Assembly (NCBI RefSeq): GCF_017347585.1 | Contig: NZ_AP024480.1 | Coordinates: forward strand, 2,395,501 to 2,459,500 | Direction: 5' to 3' | Length of the DNA: 64,000 nucleotides | DNA from: Caldicellulosiruptor diazotrophicus | GTDB lineage: Bacteria; Bacillota; Thermoanaerobacteria; Caldicellulosiruptorales; Caldicellulosiruptoraceae | Notes under the pieces: model-generated | Database searches by the model: none | What the model saw: the letters and a program-made list of their open reading frames with translations, nothing else | Told to the model about the DNA's origin: nothing | Position numbers and translations under genes: made by a program | Part shown: positions 50,435 to 59,542 of the stretch, piece after piece | How the letters are laid out: every line of letters begins with the position of its first letter | Position numbering within the stretch: position 1 is the first letter of the stretch

Positions 50435-51172
50435 ATGACAGGGCTTGGAACTATAGTAAATGCACTTGCTGTTATTGTAGGCTCTATTTTTGGACTTATT
50501 TTAAAATTTGGGATACCAGAAAGATTCAAGGCAACAATTATGCAGGCAATATCTCTTTCTGTTATCTTTATTGGAATTTCTGGTGTATTGCAGGGAATTT
50601 TTAAAATACTTTCAAACGGCAAAATAGACAGGCAGTTCATAATGCTAATGATTTTTTCGCTTGTAATTGGTGGGCTTGTAGGAGAGATTTTGAGAATTGA
50701 AGATTTTTTGGAAAAGCTTGGTGATAGAATTAAAAAGGCTGTATCAAAAGTAATAAAATCAGAAAACTCAACATTTACAGAAGGCTTTGTCACTGCAAGT
50801 CTTGTGTTTTGTGTTGGAGCTATGGCTATTGTAGGGAGTCTTGAAGATGGGCTAAACCATAACTTTAGCATTCTTTTTGCAAAATCCATTTTAGATGGTA
50901 TAACTTCCATAATATTCTCAGCAACATTGGGAATTGGCGTGATGTTCTCAAGTGTTGCCGTGCTTTTTTATCAAGGGACTATAACACTTTTGGCAGGATT
51001 GATAAAACCATTTTTGACAGACATAGTAGTTTTGCAAATGTCAATGGTGGGTTCTGTTCTGATATTCGCAATAGGAATAAATATGCTTGGCGTATCAAAA
51101 ATTAAAGTTGGCAATCTTCTCCCTGCAATATTTGTGCCTGCTTTGTGGTATTTGATTAATTCGTTTATTTGA
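50435..51172 (+). CDS. DUF554 family membrane protein (YdfK-like)
   Basis: A 245-residue protein with about seven hydrophobic segments. The N-terminus GLGTIVNALAVIVGSIFGLI, the SLVIGGLVGEILRIEDFLEK segment and VGAMAIVGSLEDGLNHNFSI are typical of DUF554, a family of putative transporters of unknown substrate. ATG 50435 follows AAGGAG at 8 nt. The gene stands alone, divergent from marR. Confidence 0.88.
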   Translation: MTGLGTIVNALAVIVGSIFGLILKFGIPERFKATIMQAISLSVIFIGISGVLQGIFKILSNGKIDRQFIMLMIFSLVIGGLVGEILRIEDFLEKLGDRIKKAVSKVIKSENSTFTEGFVTASLVFCVGAMAIVGSLEDGLNHNFSILFAKSILDGITSIIFSATLGIGVMFSSVAVLFYQGTITLLAGLIKPFLTDIVVLQMSMVGSVLIFAIGINMLGVSKIKVGNLLPAIFVPALWYLINSFI

Positions 51173-51776
51173 ATTATTTAAACTTTTTGAAACTGTCTTT
51201 ATGTTAATTAATTGTTATTTACAAATGACAAAAAACAAGGCATTGTGATTTTTTGATTTTTAAGGTTCAGAAACAATTATTGTAGTATATTTTTTTGTTA
51301 TTGTTAGTATTTGTAAACTACTTTGAATAGAATAAGAGATGTAACAATTGGATTATTTACAATATGTTTTTGAAAATTAAAATAATATGGTAAATGGCTT
51401 TTTGTTTGGTTAAGTCACAAAGAATAAAAATATGTTTATCTTAAAAAATTGCGATAACTATTCTTTTTTATCCAAACTCTTCAACAAAGAAAGGGGCGGA
51501 GACAAAGGACAGATTCCTTTGTCATTTTGCCGCCCCTTCCAAAATCTATCTTAAAAGGAGGAGTCTCTTTTTTTCAATCTTTTGTTCTTTCCTTATTAGC
51601 CTTTTCACTTAATATTTAACCCAAAATTTTTTAAAAAAGTATAAAGAATTATTTAAAAATTTGTAAACAATTTTTTAATAAAAACATGACAAATATCACT
51701 GCAAAAATTTTCTTCAATAGTATATTCTAATATTGTAATTGAAGTTAACTAAAATTTGAGAAGGTGATGAAAAGCT
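51173..51776. other. 604-bp intergenic region with no gene
   Basis: AT-rich stretch between the DUF554 gene and the ABC-2 operon. I see no open frame with a ribosome site. The one notable item is a long GC-rich double hairpin at 51491-51538, listed separately. The right end must hold the promoter of the ABC-2 operon; several TATAAT-like sequences occur near 51715-51735 but I could not choose one. Confidence 0.6.
51491..51538. other. Long two-part hairpin in the intergenic region
   Basis: AAGGGGCGG (51491-51499) pairs with CCGCCCCTT (51530-51538), and inside it GACAAAGGA (51501-51509) pairs with TCCTTTGTC (51515-51523) around a 5-nt loop, leaving a 1-nt against 6-nt internal loop. It stands out as GC-rich in an AT-rich gap. 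There is no T-run after it on the plus strand. On the minus strand CCCCTTTCTTTGTT could make it a weak terminator. It could also be a stable RNA or a small palindromic element. Confidence 0.6.
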
Positions 51777-52742
51777 ATGATTGCGCTTGAGGTCAAAAAC
51801 CTTGTAAAAAGATATGCAAATGTTTTGGCTCTTGACAATCTGTCACTAACTGTCAAAGAAGGTGAAATTTTTGGGCTTTTGGGTCCAAATGGTGCAGGAA
51901 AAACTACTTTTATAAACTGTATTCTGGGACTTACTAACATAGACAGAGGTGAAATAAATATATTTGAAAAGCCTCTAAATAAAGCTTTGAAAGAGTTAAA
52001 GTCACAAATTGGAATTGTTCCACAGGAAATCGCACTTTATAGTAACTTAACTGTGTATGAGAATTTAAGCTTTTTCGGGTCACTCTATAATCTCTCTGGA
52101 AAGGTACTGAAAGAGAGAATAGAGTTTGCTTTAGAGTTTGTTCAAATGCATGATAGTATAAAAAAACAGGTAAAAAATCTTTCTGGCGGGATGAAACGAA
52201 GAATAAACATTGCAGCAGCGCTTATAAACAACCCTAAACTTCTTATAATGGATGAACCTACTGTTGGAATTGATATATACTCAAGAAAACTAATTTTAGA
52301 ATCTGTTCAAAAACTTTCTCAAAGTGGGATTACAATAATATACACTACTCACTACATCGAAGAGGTTGATAGAATCTGCACATCTGTTGCTTTTATAAAT
52401 AAAGGAACTGTTATTGAATATGGTCCAAAAGACTATCTTTTGAAAAAACTATCTGAAAAGAACATTATTGAAATAAAACTCAACAAGGCTACTGAAAGAC
52501 TTTTGGAAAAATTAAAAAAAATTGATGACATTGAAAATGCAGTCCTTACTAAAAATCTTCTCACTTTGACAGTTGAAAAATCAAAAAATCCTATCAAAGA
52601 AATTGTGCAGATTTTATCTGAAGATGGTTGCGAAATACTTTCAATCACTTACGAAAAACCAACAATGGAAAAACTGTATTTTGCTGTGATGGGTTATACC
52701 ATAGACGAAAAAGGAGAGATTGTTCATGAGAGCAGCATTTAA
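51777..52742 (+). CDS. ABC-2 type exporter, ATPase subunit
   Basis: A 321-residue ATPase of the DrrA/CcmA type: VKNLVKRYANVLALDNLSLT, Walker A GPNGAGKTT, Q-loop IGIVPQEIALYSNLT, signature LSGGMKRR, Walker B LLIMDEPTVGID and H-loop YTTHYIEEVD. A C-terminal extension of about 90 residues is usual for this group. It powers export through the two ABC-2 permeases encoded next. The gene overlaps the first permease by 17 bp. GAAGGTGATG precedes the ATG. Confidence 0.93.
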   Translation: MIALEVKNLVKRYANVLALDNLSLTVKEGEIFGLLGPNGAGKTTFINCILGLTNIDRGEINIFEKPLNKALKELKSQIGIVPQEIALYSNLTVYENLSFFGSLYNLSGKVLKERIEFALEFVQMHDSIKKQVKNLSGGMKRRINIAAALINNPKLLIMDEPTVGIDIYSRKLILESVQKLSQSGITIIYTTHYIEEVDRICTSVAFINKGTVIEYGPKDYLLKKLSEKNIIEIKLNKATERLLEKLKKIDDIENAVLTKNLLTLTVEKSKNPIKEIVQILSEDGCEILSITYEKPTMEKLYFAVMGYTIDEKGEIVHESSI

Positions 52743-53871
52743 AGCCTTTCTTTATACATTAAAAGAAAACGTAATGAGCATTCCACTTATTTCTATAATG
52801 CTCATCTTTCCAATTGTCTTGATATTCATTCTTGGTAATGCACTTTCTGGATACTTTAAACAGGCTAATATCCCAAAGATGGATATAATTATTGTTGAAG
52901 ATAATTTTAAACCAAGTATTTATGATACTATTTTAAGATATGATAAAACATTTGTAAAAGTATTCCATGCAGAAGTTTTTGCTTCTAAGTCAGTTGCTTT
53001 GAAAAAGTTTTCATCTTCTAATAAATACGTTGCTGTTGTAATGTTTAAAAAGCGTCAAAGGAATAATCATTCAAATTATAGCCCTTTTGGAAATTTTGAT
53101 ATTGAAATTACCTCAAAAGCAGGTTCACAAGAAGCTGAATTTGTCAAAGTGTATTTTAATATTTTTGCAAACTACTACAAATTTATAAAAAGTATTTATT
53201 CGCCTTCTGACATACCAAAATCGATAAATTTTGAATCTGCATTTTCGGGTCACTTCCCAAGAGCTCTTGATTACTATGCAGTTACAATGGTTGTCATGAT
53301 GGCGCTTTATGGAAGTTTTGGTGGAATTGCTGTTATTGAAGAAGAAAGGCGGCAAAATACCTTGCTAAGACTTTTTGCATCACCAAAAAGTCCATATGAT
53401 ATATTCATTGCAAAGGCGCTTGCTCAAATGGTATTTTTGTATGCTCAGCTTTGTCTTATTGTTATATTTTCGAAATACATTTACCACGCAAACTGGGGTA
53501 ATAACTTAATACTTGTATTTATACTTTTGCTTGTATACAGCATATTTGCAATACTTTTTGGAGTTTTTGTCGCTCTTGTTGTTAAAAACTATATGATTTC
53601 AAATGTAATTGTGAGCTCAGCCGCTATCGTATTTACATTTTTGGCAGGAGGATATATGCGAGTTGACTTAGGAAACGGGTTCTTGGGCACGTTGAGAGAG
53701 TTTTTGCCAAATTATGCTGTACAATCAGCTTTCTTTAGTATAATTTACAATCCTGCAGATACAAGATATTCTAAAAATGCTTTGCTATATCTTATTTTCA
53801 TTTGTTTATGTATTTTCATTATTTGCGCACTTTTGATAAGGAAGGTGAAATCATGGCAGTTTTCAGGATAA
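52726..53871 (+). CDS. ABC-2 type exporter permease 1
   Basis: The 381-residue protein has one N-terminal membrane helix (ISIMLIFPIVLIFILGNALS), a large extracytoplasmic domain of about 160 residues, then five membrane helices, the usual ABC-2 layout. VIEEERRQNTLLRLFASPKS PYD after the second helix is the conserved ABC-2 loop. ATG 52726 is chosen because AGGAGA lies 8 nt upstream. It overlaps the ATPase gene before it and the second permease after it. Confidence 0.9.
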   Translation: MRAAFKAFLYTLKENVMSIPLISIMLIFPIVLIFILGNALSGYFKQANIPKMDIIIVEDNFKPSIYDTILRYDKTFVKVFHAEVFASKSVALKKFSSSNKYVAVVMFKKRQRNNHSNYSPFGNFDIEITSKAGSQEAEFVKVYFNIFANYYKFIKSIYSPSDIPKSINFESAFSGHFPRALDYYAVTMVVMMALYGSFGGIAVIEEERRQNTLLRLFASPKSPYDIFIAKALAQMVFLYAQLCLIVIFSKYIYHANWGNNLILVFILLLVYSIFAILFGVFVALVVKNYMISNVIVSSAAIVFTFLAGGYMRVDLGNGFLGTLREFLPNYAVQSAFFSIIYNPADTRYSKNALLYLIFICLCIFIICALLIRKVKSWQFSG

Positions 53872-54965
53872 ATATAAAAAGGTTGCTGAAAGACAGATTC
53901 AATCTATTTTTGATGATAGTACTTCCATCGGTTGCAGTAGCTCTTTCGACATTTTTCGCAACAAATGTTGATACACTTTACAAGATTGGAATTATAACTG
54001 ACAAAAATAAGACAAGTATAGTAGAAGTTATAGATAATCAGCTAAGGAAATGCTTTGATGTAAAAATCTTTGACCCTCAAAAGTCTATTGTAAGTCAGAT
54101 GGTTCAGAGCGGTGTTGACTGCGTTATTGTGTTAAATAATAAGACAATTGATGATATTATAAATGGAAAAAGAACAAATATCAAAATATACACTTTTGGT
54201 AAGGCTGAGACACATATGGTTTTAAAAGAATATATAAATAGCATTTTTAAGGTTCTTATTTCACAAAATAACATAAATAAATCAAAATATTTAGAAACTT
54301 CTAAGTATATTTTTGAACACTCACCTTTGGTATTCAGCGAACAATTTAAGCATGAGTCAAAAGCACTTTCTGTTTCATTTGCTTCGGGACTTTTTGTAAT
54401 GTCTCTTTTTTGGCTTGCTTTAAATGCTTCAAACATTATACTAAAAGATTATCAAGAAAGAGTTATTATAAGGATTCTTTGTTCACCAGTTTCACCACAA
54501 AGTTATATCTTACAATCAATATTGAGCATATTTTCAGTTACATTTTTACAGCTACTATTTTTTGTTGTGTTATGCAAGTATTTTCTCAACCTTTCATTTG
54601 GCGTAAATATTCTGGTCATATTAATAGTTCTTTCTATTTGTAGCTTTATGTTTGTTTCATTTGCAGTGATGTTCATAAGCATAGTAAATGATATAAAAAA
54701 ACTTGCAACTTTAAACTCTATGGTTGTAACAATTATGTGCATGATTGGTGGCTGCTACTGGCCGCTTAGCATTATGCCAATGTTTTTGCAAAAATTAGCT
54801 CTTATTTTTCCAACAACATATGCAACAAATCTTACAAAAAATATGCTAATAGGCAAGCCCCTTGAAAACATGCTAATTGATATATTGATAGTAATAACAT
54901 TTTGTATACTTTTTGTTCTTGTTGGCATAAATCGGCTTTCCAAAAATGTAATTTTAAAGATGTAA
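53853..54965 (+). CDS. ABC-2 type exporter permease 2
   Basis: A paralogue of the preceding permease with the same layout: N-terminal helix (FNLFLMIVLPSVAVALSTFF), an extracytoplasmic domain, then a five-helix core with the loop LKDYQERVIIRILCSPVSP. ATG 53853 (MAVFRINIKRLLKD) is preceded by AAGGTG; the frame extends 17 codons upstream inside permease 1. The two permeases probably form a heterodimer with the ATPase. Cargo unknown; the downstream two-component genes may regulate it. Confidence 0.9.
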   Translation: MAVFRINIKRLLKDRFNLFLMIVLPSVAVALSTFFATNVDTLYKIGIITDKNKTSIVEVIDNQLRKCFDVKIFDPQKSIVSQMVQSGVDCVIVLNNKTIDDIINGKRTNIKIYTFGKAETHMVLKEYINSIFKVLISQNNINKSKYLETSKYIFEHSPLVFSEQFKHESKALSVSFASGLFVMSLFWLALNASNIILKDYQERVIIRILCSPVSPQSYILQSILSIFSVTFLQLLFFVVLCKYFLNLSFGVNILVILIVLSICSFMFVSFAVMFISIVNDIKKLATLNSMVVTIMCMIGGCYWPLSIMPMFLQKLALIFPTTYATNLTKNMLIGKPLENMLIDILIVITFCILFVLVGINRLSKNVILKM

Positions 54966-55063
54966 TTAAATAAATGTTATATTTTCTTGCATTAATATTT
55001 CAAAATACGATATAAAATATGATAAAATGTTTGTAAGAAAACAGTTAAATGAGATGAAATGCT

Positions 55064-56164
55064 ATGTTACCACTAATTGTAACTATATATGCCTTCTTTA
55101 GCCTATATATCAATCTAAAAATTTCAAAAGTTATAATTTTGTTTTTGCTTGTATTTTTGATATTAGATGTTGCAAAAACTGAATATTTGAAATCAAGATT
55201 TTATGTTTTCACAATATCTTTTGTTCAGCTAATTTTAATTGTAATTTCCATCAAACTTTTTGGATGGGAATTTTCATTTTTGATTCCCTGCTCATTGATC
55301 ACATTCTGGGATTATAAAAGCAAACTTGTACCAATGCTAATAGCTTTTTTATTATTGATATTTACGTTCTTTATGCCTGCAAATTTTGCAAAAGATTATT
55401 TCCTAATCTGTATATTTGCTCTTTACTCAAAATCAACCTACCAAATACTTCAAGAAAACAAACAAAAGTATATTCAGAACATAGATAATCTAAGACTCCT
55501 AAATCTTCAACTGAGCAGACTCAAATCAGAACTTTTACAATCCCAGCAAACAATACAAAAGCTTTCTGAAAAAAATCAGCAGATGAAACTTGTAGCTTCT
55601 TTGCATGATACAGTGGGGCACAATTTAGCAGCAGTCAATATCCAGCTAAATGCTCTAAAGACATTTCTTGAGAAAAAAGGTCTTTTAGAAGATGAACAAA
55701 TAAATAAGATACTTTCATCATGTTTAAACCAAACTCAAGTTTCATATAAGAACCTCAGAAACTTTGTATATTCGCACAAAAATTCTTTTGAGTCTAAAAC
55801 AAGGTATATAGAAAAGGTGATAGAAGAGTTTAACTTTTGCAAATTAAATTTAAAGTGCAGCGGTGACATTGAGAATATACCATCGTACATATTCGAAAAC
55901 TTAATGGCAATTTTAAAAGAAGCTCTTGTAAACGTTTCTAAACACTCAAATGCAACTGTTGTTACTGTATATTTAGAAGCAAAACCAATGTATGTTCGCT
56001 TGTATATACATGACAACGGTACAAAAAAAGGAGAAATCAAAGACGGTATTGGACTTATGAGCATAAAATTAAGGTCGAAAGCAATGAATGCCACCGTTAA
56101 TATTGACAACCATTTTGGATTTTCTATAGTTGTGTTTGTTCCATTAAAGTGTAAGGGGGAATAA
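55064..56164 (+). CDS. Sensor histidine kinase, NarL-type partner (HisKA_3)
   Basis: The N-terminal 130 residues hold about five membrane helices with almost no external loop, suggesting detection of a signal in or at the membrane. A coiled coil (residues about 140-180) leads to the HisKA_3 phosphoacceptor in ASLHDTVGHNLAAVNIQLNA. The ATPase domain has the N box LKEALVNVSKHSNAT, DNGTKKGEIKDGIGL and the tail FSIVVFVP. It is arranged like DesK/LiaS kinases and sits 6 bp before its response regulator. Confidence 0.92.
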   Translation: MLPLIVTIYAFFSLYINLKISKVIILFLLVFLILDVAKTEYLKSRFYVFTISFVQLILIVISIKLFGWEFSFLIPCSLITFWDYKSKLVPMLIAFLLLIFTFFMPANFAKDYFLICIFALYSKSTYQILQENKQKYIQNIDNLRLLNLQLSRLKSELLQSQQTIQKLSEKNQQMKLVASLHDTVGHNLAAVNIQLNALKTFLEKKGLLEDEQINKILSSCLNQTQVSYKNLRNFVYSHKNSFESKTRYIEKVIEEFNFCKLNLKCSGDIENIPSYIFENLMAILKEALVNVSKHSNATVVTVYLEAKPMYVRLYIHDNGTKKGEIKDGIGLMSIKLRSKAMNATVNIDNHFGFSIVVFVPLKCKGE

Positions 56165-56170
56165 ATTTCT

Positions 56171-56806
56171 GTGGTAAAACCAAAGGTGTTGATTGTTGAC
56201 GATGATAAATCTGTTTTAGATGGTCTTAAAATCATACTTGAACTTGAAAACTTTGATGTGGTTGGGCTTTGCACAAATGCAAAAGATGCAATAGACGTAG
56301 TAATGCAAAAAAATCCAGACATTGTTCTTATGGATATTAGAATGCCTGTTATGGATGGGATTGATGGAACTTTTAATATAAAAACCAAATTTCCAAATGT
56401 CAAAGTGATAATATTAACAACATTTTGTGAAGAGGATTACATAGAAAAGAGCCTGAGTTTTGGCGCAGATGGGTACATCCTTAAAAGCTCTGATGCAAAG
56501 CATATTGTAAATTCCATTTTGTCTGTGCTTGATGGTAAGGTTGTTATAGACAAAGAAATTGCTTTATACATTTCAGATGTATTGAAAAGGACTAGTAAAC
56601 AGCTACTTGAAAAAACACAAAACCTTACTGAAAGAGAGCTTCAAATTGCAAAGCTCATATCGCAAGGATACTCAAATAAGGAAATTGCAGCCATGCTTTT
56701 CATCTCTGAAGGTACAGTAAGAAACTACATAACATCCATTCTTCAAAAGTTAAATCTTAAAAACAGAACACAAATTGCAGTATACTATCTAACCAAATTT
56801 TCTTAA
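56171..56806 (+). CDS. NarL/LuxR-family response regulator
   Basis: A receiver domain with acidic pair VLIVDDDKSV, phosphoacceptor Asp in VLMDIRMPVMDG and Lys in YILKSSDAKH is joined to a LuxR-type helix-turn-helix (LTERELQIAKLISQGYSNKE, AAMLFISEGTVRNYITSILQ). The start is GTG 56171, with AAGGGGGA upstream. It is the cognate regulator of the kinase just before it and probably controls the ABC-2 exporter operon. From about 56324 to just past the stop the DNA is nearly identical to the orphan regulator at 62925-63560. Confidence 0.95.
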   Translation: MVKPKVLIVDDDKSVLDGLKIILELENFDVVGLCTNAKDAIDVVMQKNPDIVLMDIRMPVMDGIDGTFNIKTKFPNVKVIILTTFCEEDYIEKSLSFGADGYILKSSDAKHIVNSILSVLDGKVVIDKEIALYISDVLKRTSKQLLEKTQNLTERELQIAKLISQGYSNKEIAAMLFISEGTVRNYITSILQKLNLKNRTQIAVYYLTKFS

Positions 56807-56936
56807 TCTCAAAAGTGTTAGACATAGGCATTTGTTAATCAATTGTTACTCAAAAGCATGCTTGAATAAATGGTTATAAAAAAATATAATCTGTCTGTAC
56901 CCTGTTTATGTAGACCTTTTGTCGGAGTGATTTTTA

Positions 56937-57608
56937 ATGTATAAGATAATGATTATTGAAGACGATATATCTATTGCTGAAACTATAAAAAACCACCTGT
57001 CCAAATGGGATTTCGACGCACTTTATGTTACAGATTTTAAAAATATCATTGAGTGCTTTATTCAATTTGAGCCACATCTCGTGTTAATTGATATAATATT
57101 GCCTTTTTACAACGGGTTTTACTGGTGTAACGAAATACGCAAAATATCAAAAGTTCCTATTATGTTTATATCTTCTGCAAGCGATAATATGAATATCATA
57201 ATGGCTATCAATATGGGTGGAGATGATTTTATTGAAAAACCTTTTGATTTGAACGTCCTTACAGCAAAAGTCCATGCCCTGATAAGGAGAACTTACTCAT
57301 TTGTCTCAAATATAAACCTTATTGAGCACAAGGGAGTTATTTTAAATCTCAATAATACCACTCTAATTCATCAAAATAAAAAAATTGAGTTAACAAAAAA
57401 TGAATACAAAATTTTGCAATTGCTTATGGAAAATGCCGGAAGAGTGGTATCCCGTGAAGAAATTATGCAACACCTTTGGCAAAGTGATAGCTTTATTGAC
57501 GATAATACTCTTACAGTAAATATAACAAGGCTTCGCAAAAAGTTAGCTGAGTTAGGTCTCGAAAATTTTATCAAAACCAAAAAAGGCATTGGATATATTA
57601 TAGAATGA
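56937..57608 (+). CDS. bceR: OmpR-family response regulator of a Bce-type system
   Basis: A receiver (IIEDDISIAETIKN, Asp in LVLIDIILPFYNG, Lys in FIEKPFDLNVL) is followed by a winged helix (IELTKNEYKILQLLMENAGR and DDNTLTVNITRLRKKLAELG). With the short-loop kinase and the BceAB-like transporter downstream, this is a BceR-type regulator that activates the transporter genes in response to cell-wall-active peptides. The symbol is used for the type, not for proven orthology. Its stop overlaps an in-frame start of the kinase. Confidence 0.9.
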   Translation: MYKIMIIEDDISIAETIKNHLSKWDFDALYVTDFKNIIECFIQFEPHLVLIDIILPFYNGFYWCNEIRKISKVPIMFISSASDNMNIIMAINMGGDDFIEKPFDLNVLTAKVHALIRRTYSFVSNINLIEHKGVILNLNNTTLIHQNKKIELTKNEYKILQLLMENAGRVVSREEIMQHLWQSDSFIDDNTLTVNITRLRKKLAELGLENFIKTKKGIGYIIE

Positions 57609-57619
57609 GGGGAAAAAAT

Positions 57620-58630
57620 ATGAAGGATTACATAAACATTATAGGGGCATATTTAAAACGGAATATGTTGCTTATCATTTATCTGTTGGTTTCAAGCTGT
57701 ATATTTTTTTCTATTTCATTCCTTTATTCTCTTCCTTTAGAACCCACAGTTTATAGCTTAGTACTAACATATATTTTTGCATTTATCATTGGAATTACTG
57801 ACTTTTTCTCATTTTATAAACAACATATAACACTTGAAAAACTAAAACGAAACATTACGATTGCGGATTTTTCTTTTTCAATTGCAAAGGATTTGATTGA
57901 AAAAGATTATCAAGAACTAATTAAAATCATTAATGAAAGCAAAATTGAAATTTTAACTAATAATGAGAAAGTCTATAGAGATATGATTGATTATTACACA
58001 GCATGGGCACATCAAATTAAAACACCCATAGCTGCTATAAAGCTGGTTTTACAAGCAGAACAATCAAAAATTAGCAGTGAACTTTTAGAACAACTATTCA
58101 AGGTAGAGCAGTATGTTGAAATGGTTCTTCAATATCTTCGTATGGAAAATATGAGCAATGACTTACTACTAAAGAAATATTCACTTGACCATATTGTAAA
58201 ACAAGCGCTGCGAAAATACTCTCTAATTTTTATACGAAAAAAGATAAAACTCAATTACAAAGAATTAAACTGCCATGTGTTAACTGACGAAAAATGGCTA
58301 ACATTTGTTATTGAACAAATACTTTCAAATGCGCTTAAATATACAAACCCCGGTGGTCAAATCTCTATTTATATGGAAAACAATTTGCCAAATACATTGG
58401 TTATTGAAGATACAGGCATAGGTATTGCAAAAGAGGATTTGCCCCGTGTTTTTGAAAAAGGCTTTACAGGGTATAACGGTCGCCTGGAGAAAAAATCTAC
58501 AGGTATTGGACTTTACCTTTGCAAGCGGATTTTATATAAACTATCACACAAAATTATAATCGAATCAGAAGTTGGAAAGGGCACAAAAGTAAAAATCAAT
58601 TTTGATACTGTTGATATAGCACCAGATTAG
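57620..58630 (+). CDS. bceS: Bce-type intramembrane-sensing histidine kinase
   Basis: Two N-terminal membrane helices (NMLLIIYLLVSSCIFFSISF and LVLTYIFAFIIGITDFFSF) are separated by only a short loop, the hallmark of intramembrane-sensing kinases that read flux through a partner ABC transporter. The phosphoacceptor is in YYTAWAHQIKTPIAAIKL; the ATPase has QILSNALKYTNPGGQ, VIEDTGIGIAKEDLPRVFEK and STGIGLYLCKRI. I prefer ATG 57620, with GAGGGG 8 nt before it, to the ATG at 57605 that overlaps the regulator stop. Confidence 0.9.
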   Translation: MKDYINIIGAYLKRNMLLIIYLLVSSCIFFSISFLYSLPLEPTVYSLVLTYIFAFIIGITDFFSFYKQHITLEKLKRNITIADFSFSIAKDLIEKDYQELIKIINESKIEILTNNEKVYRDMIDYYTAWAHQIKTPIAAIKLVLQAEQSKISSELLEQLFKVEQYVEMVLQYLRMENMSNDLLLKKYSLDHIVKQALRKYSLIFIRKKIKLNYKELNCHVLTDEKWLTFVIEQILSNALKYTNPGGQISIYMENNLPNTLVIEDTGIGIAKEDLPRVFEKGFTGYNGRLEKKSTGIGLYLCKRILYKLSHKIIIESEVGKGTKVKINFDTVDIAPD

Positions 58631-58668
58631 TTTATCTAATTAAAACCTTACTAAAATGTAAGATTGAG

Positions 58669-58711
58669 AAGAGAAAATGTAAGCCAAAAATAAGGCAAGC
58701 ATTTTCTCTTT
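58669..58711 (+). terminator. Terminator after the bceRS-type pair
   Basis: AAGAGAAAATG (58669-58679) pairs with CATTTTCTCTT (58701-58711), followed by TTTTG. It lies 38 bp after the kinase stop and separates the regulatory genes from the transporter genes. Confidence 0.7.
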
Positions 58712-58717
58712 TTTGTT

Positions 58718-58723
58718 ATAATG
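58718..58723 (+). promoter_or_regulatory. -10 element of the bceAB-type transporter promoter
   Basis: A perfect TATAAT lies 46 bp before the transporter ATPase start. No good -35 hexamer occurs 17-18 bp upstream; that position falls within the terminator hairpin. A strong -10 with a poor -35 is what an activator-dependent promoter looks like, consistent with activation by the BceR-type regulator. The regulator site itself was not identified. Confidence 0.55.
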
Positions 58724-58768
58724 GACAAGAATAAAAAAGTCAATTTTGCACTCGGAGGGAAGTAAAAT

Positions 58769-59542
58769 ATGACACATGTTCTTTTAGAAGTGAATAGTTT
58801 AAAGAAAATCTACACAACAAGATTTGGTGGAAATCCTGTTCAGGCACTTGCAAGTGTATCTTTTTCAGTAGAGCAAGGAGAATATATAGCTATTATGGGC
58901 GAATCAGGTTCAGGTAAAACAACACTGTTAAACATCATTGCAGGTTTTGATAAACCTACAAGCGGTAAAGTATTACTAAATGGCAGAGAAATTACGTCAA
59001 TGAATGAAAAAGAAATCTCAGCCTTCAGACGAAATAACATAGGCTTTGTGTTTCAAGATTACAATCTTCTTGACACATTTTCTATACAAGACAACATCCT
59101 GTTACCTCTTGTATTAGCAGGAAGACCATATACAGAAATGTATGAGAGGTTAAAACCTGTTGCTGAAAAACTTAGAATTTCTGATATTCTCTCAAAATAT
59201 CCTTATGAGGTCTCAGGCGGACAAAAACAAAGAGCTGCAATTGCCCGTGCACTTATTACAAAACCCCAGCTTATTCTTGCCGATGAACCAACTGGTGCTC
59301 TTGACTCACATTCATCCGAAGAATTATTAAGACTATTTGCCGAGATAAATAATGAAGGTCAAACAATTCTTGTAGTCACACACAGCATAAAAGTTGCAAG
59401 CTATGCAAAAAGAGTTTTGTTTATAAAAGATGGAGAGATTTTTCATCAAATTTATAAAGGTTCAATGTCAAATGATGAAATGTATCAGAAAATCTCCGAT
59501 ACGCTTACCATGATTGCAACAGGAGGTATCCGGAATGCTTAA
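58769..59542 (+). CDS. bceA: BceA-type ABC transporter ATPase
   Basis: A 257-residue ATPase of the MacB/LolD/BceA group: Walker A GESGSGKTT, FVFQDYNLLDTFSIQDNILL, signature VSGGQKQR, Walker B LILADEPTGALD and H-loop VVTHSIKVASYAKR. It drives the BceB-type permease, with which it overlaps by 8 bp, to shield lipid-cycle intermediates from antimicrobial peptides. GGAGGGAAG precedes the ATG by 8 nt. Confidence 0.93.
   Translation: MTHVLLEVNSLKKIYTTRFGGNPVQALASVSFSVEQGEYIAIMGESGSGKTTLLNIIAGFDKPTSGKVLLNGREITSMNEKEISAFRRNNIGFVFQDYNLLDTFSIQDNILLPLVLAGRPYTEMYERLKPVAEKLRISDILSKYPYEVSGGQKQRAAIARALITKPQLILADEPTGALDSHSSEELLRLFAEINNEGQTILVVTHSIKVASYAKRVLFIKDGEIFHQIYKGSMSNDEMYQKISDTLTMIATGGIRNA

Noticed and set aside
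50428-50910. Minus-strand frame of 160 codons opposite the DUF554 gene
   Set aside because: The plus strand encodes a recognisable DUF554 protein with a good ribosome site; the opposite frame has only biased composition.
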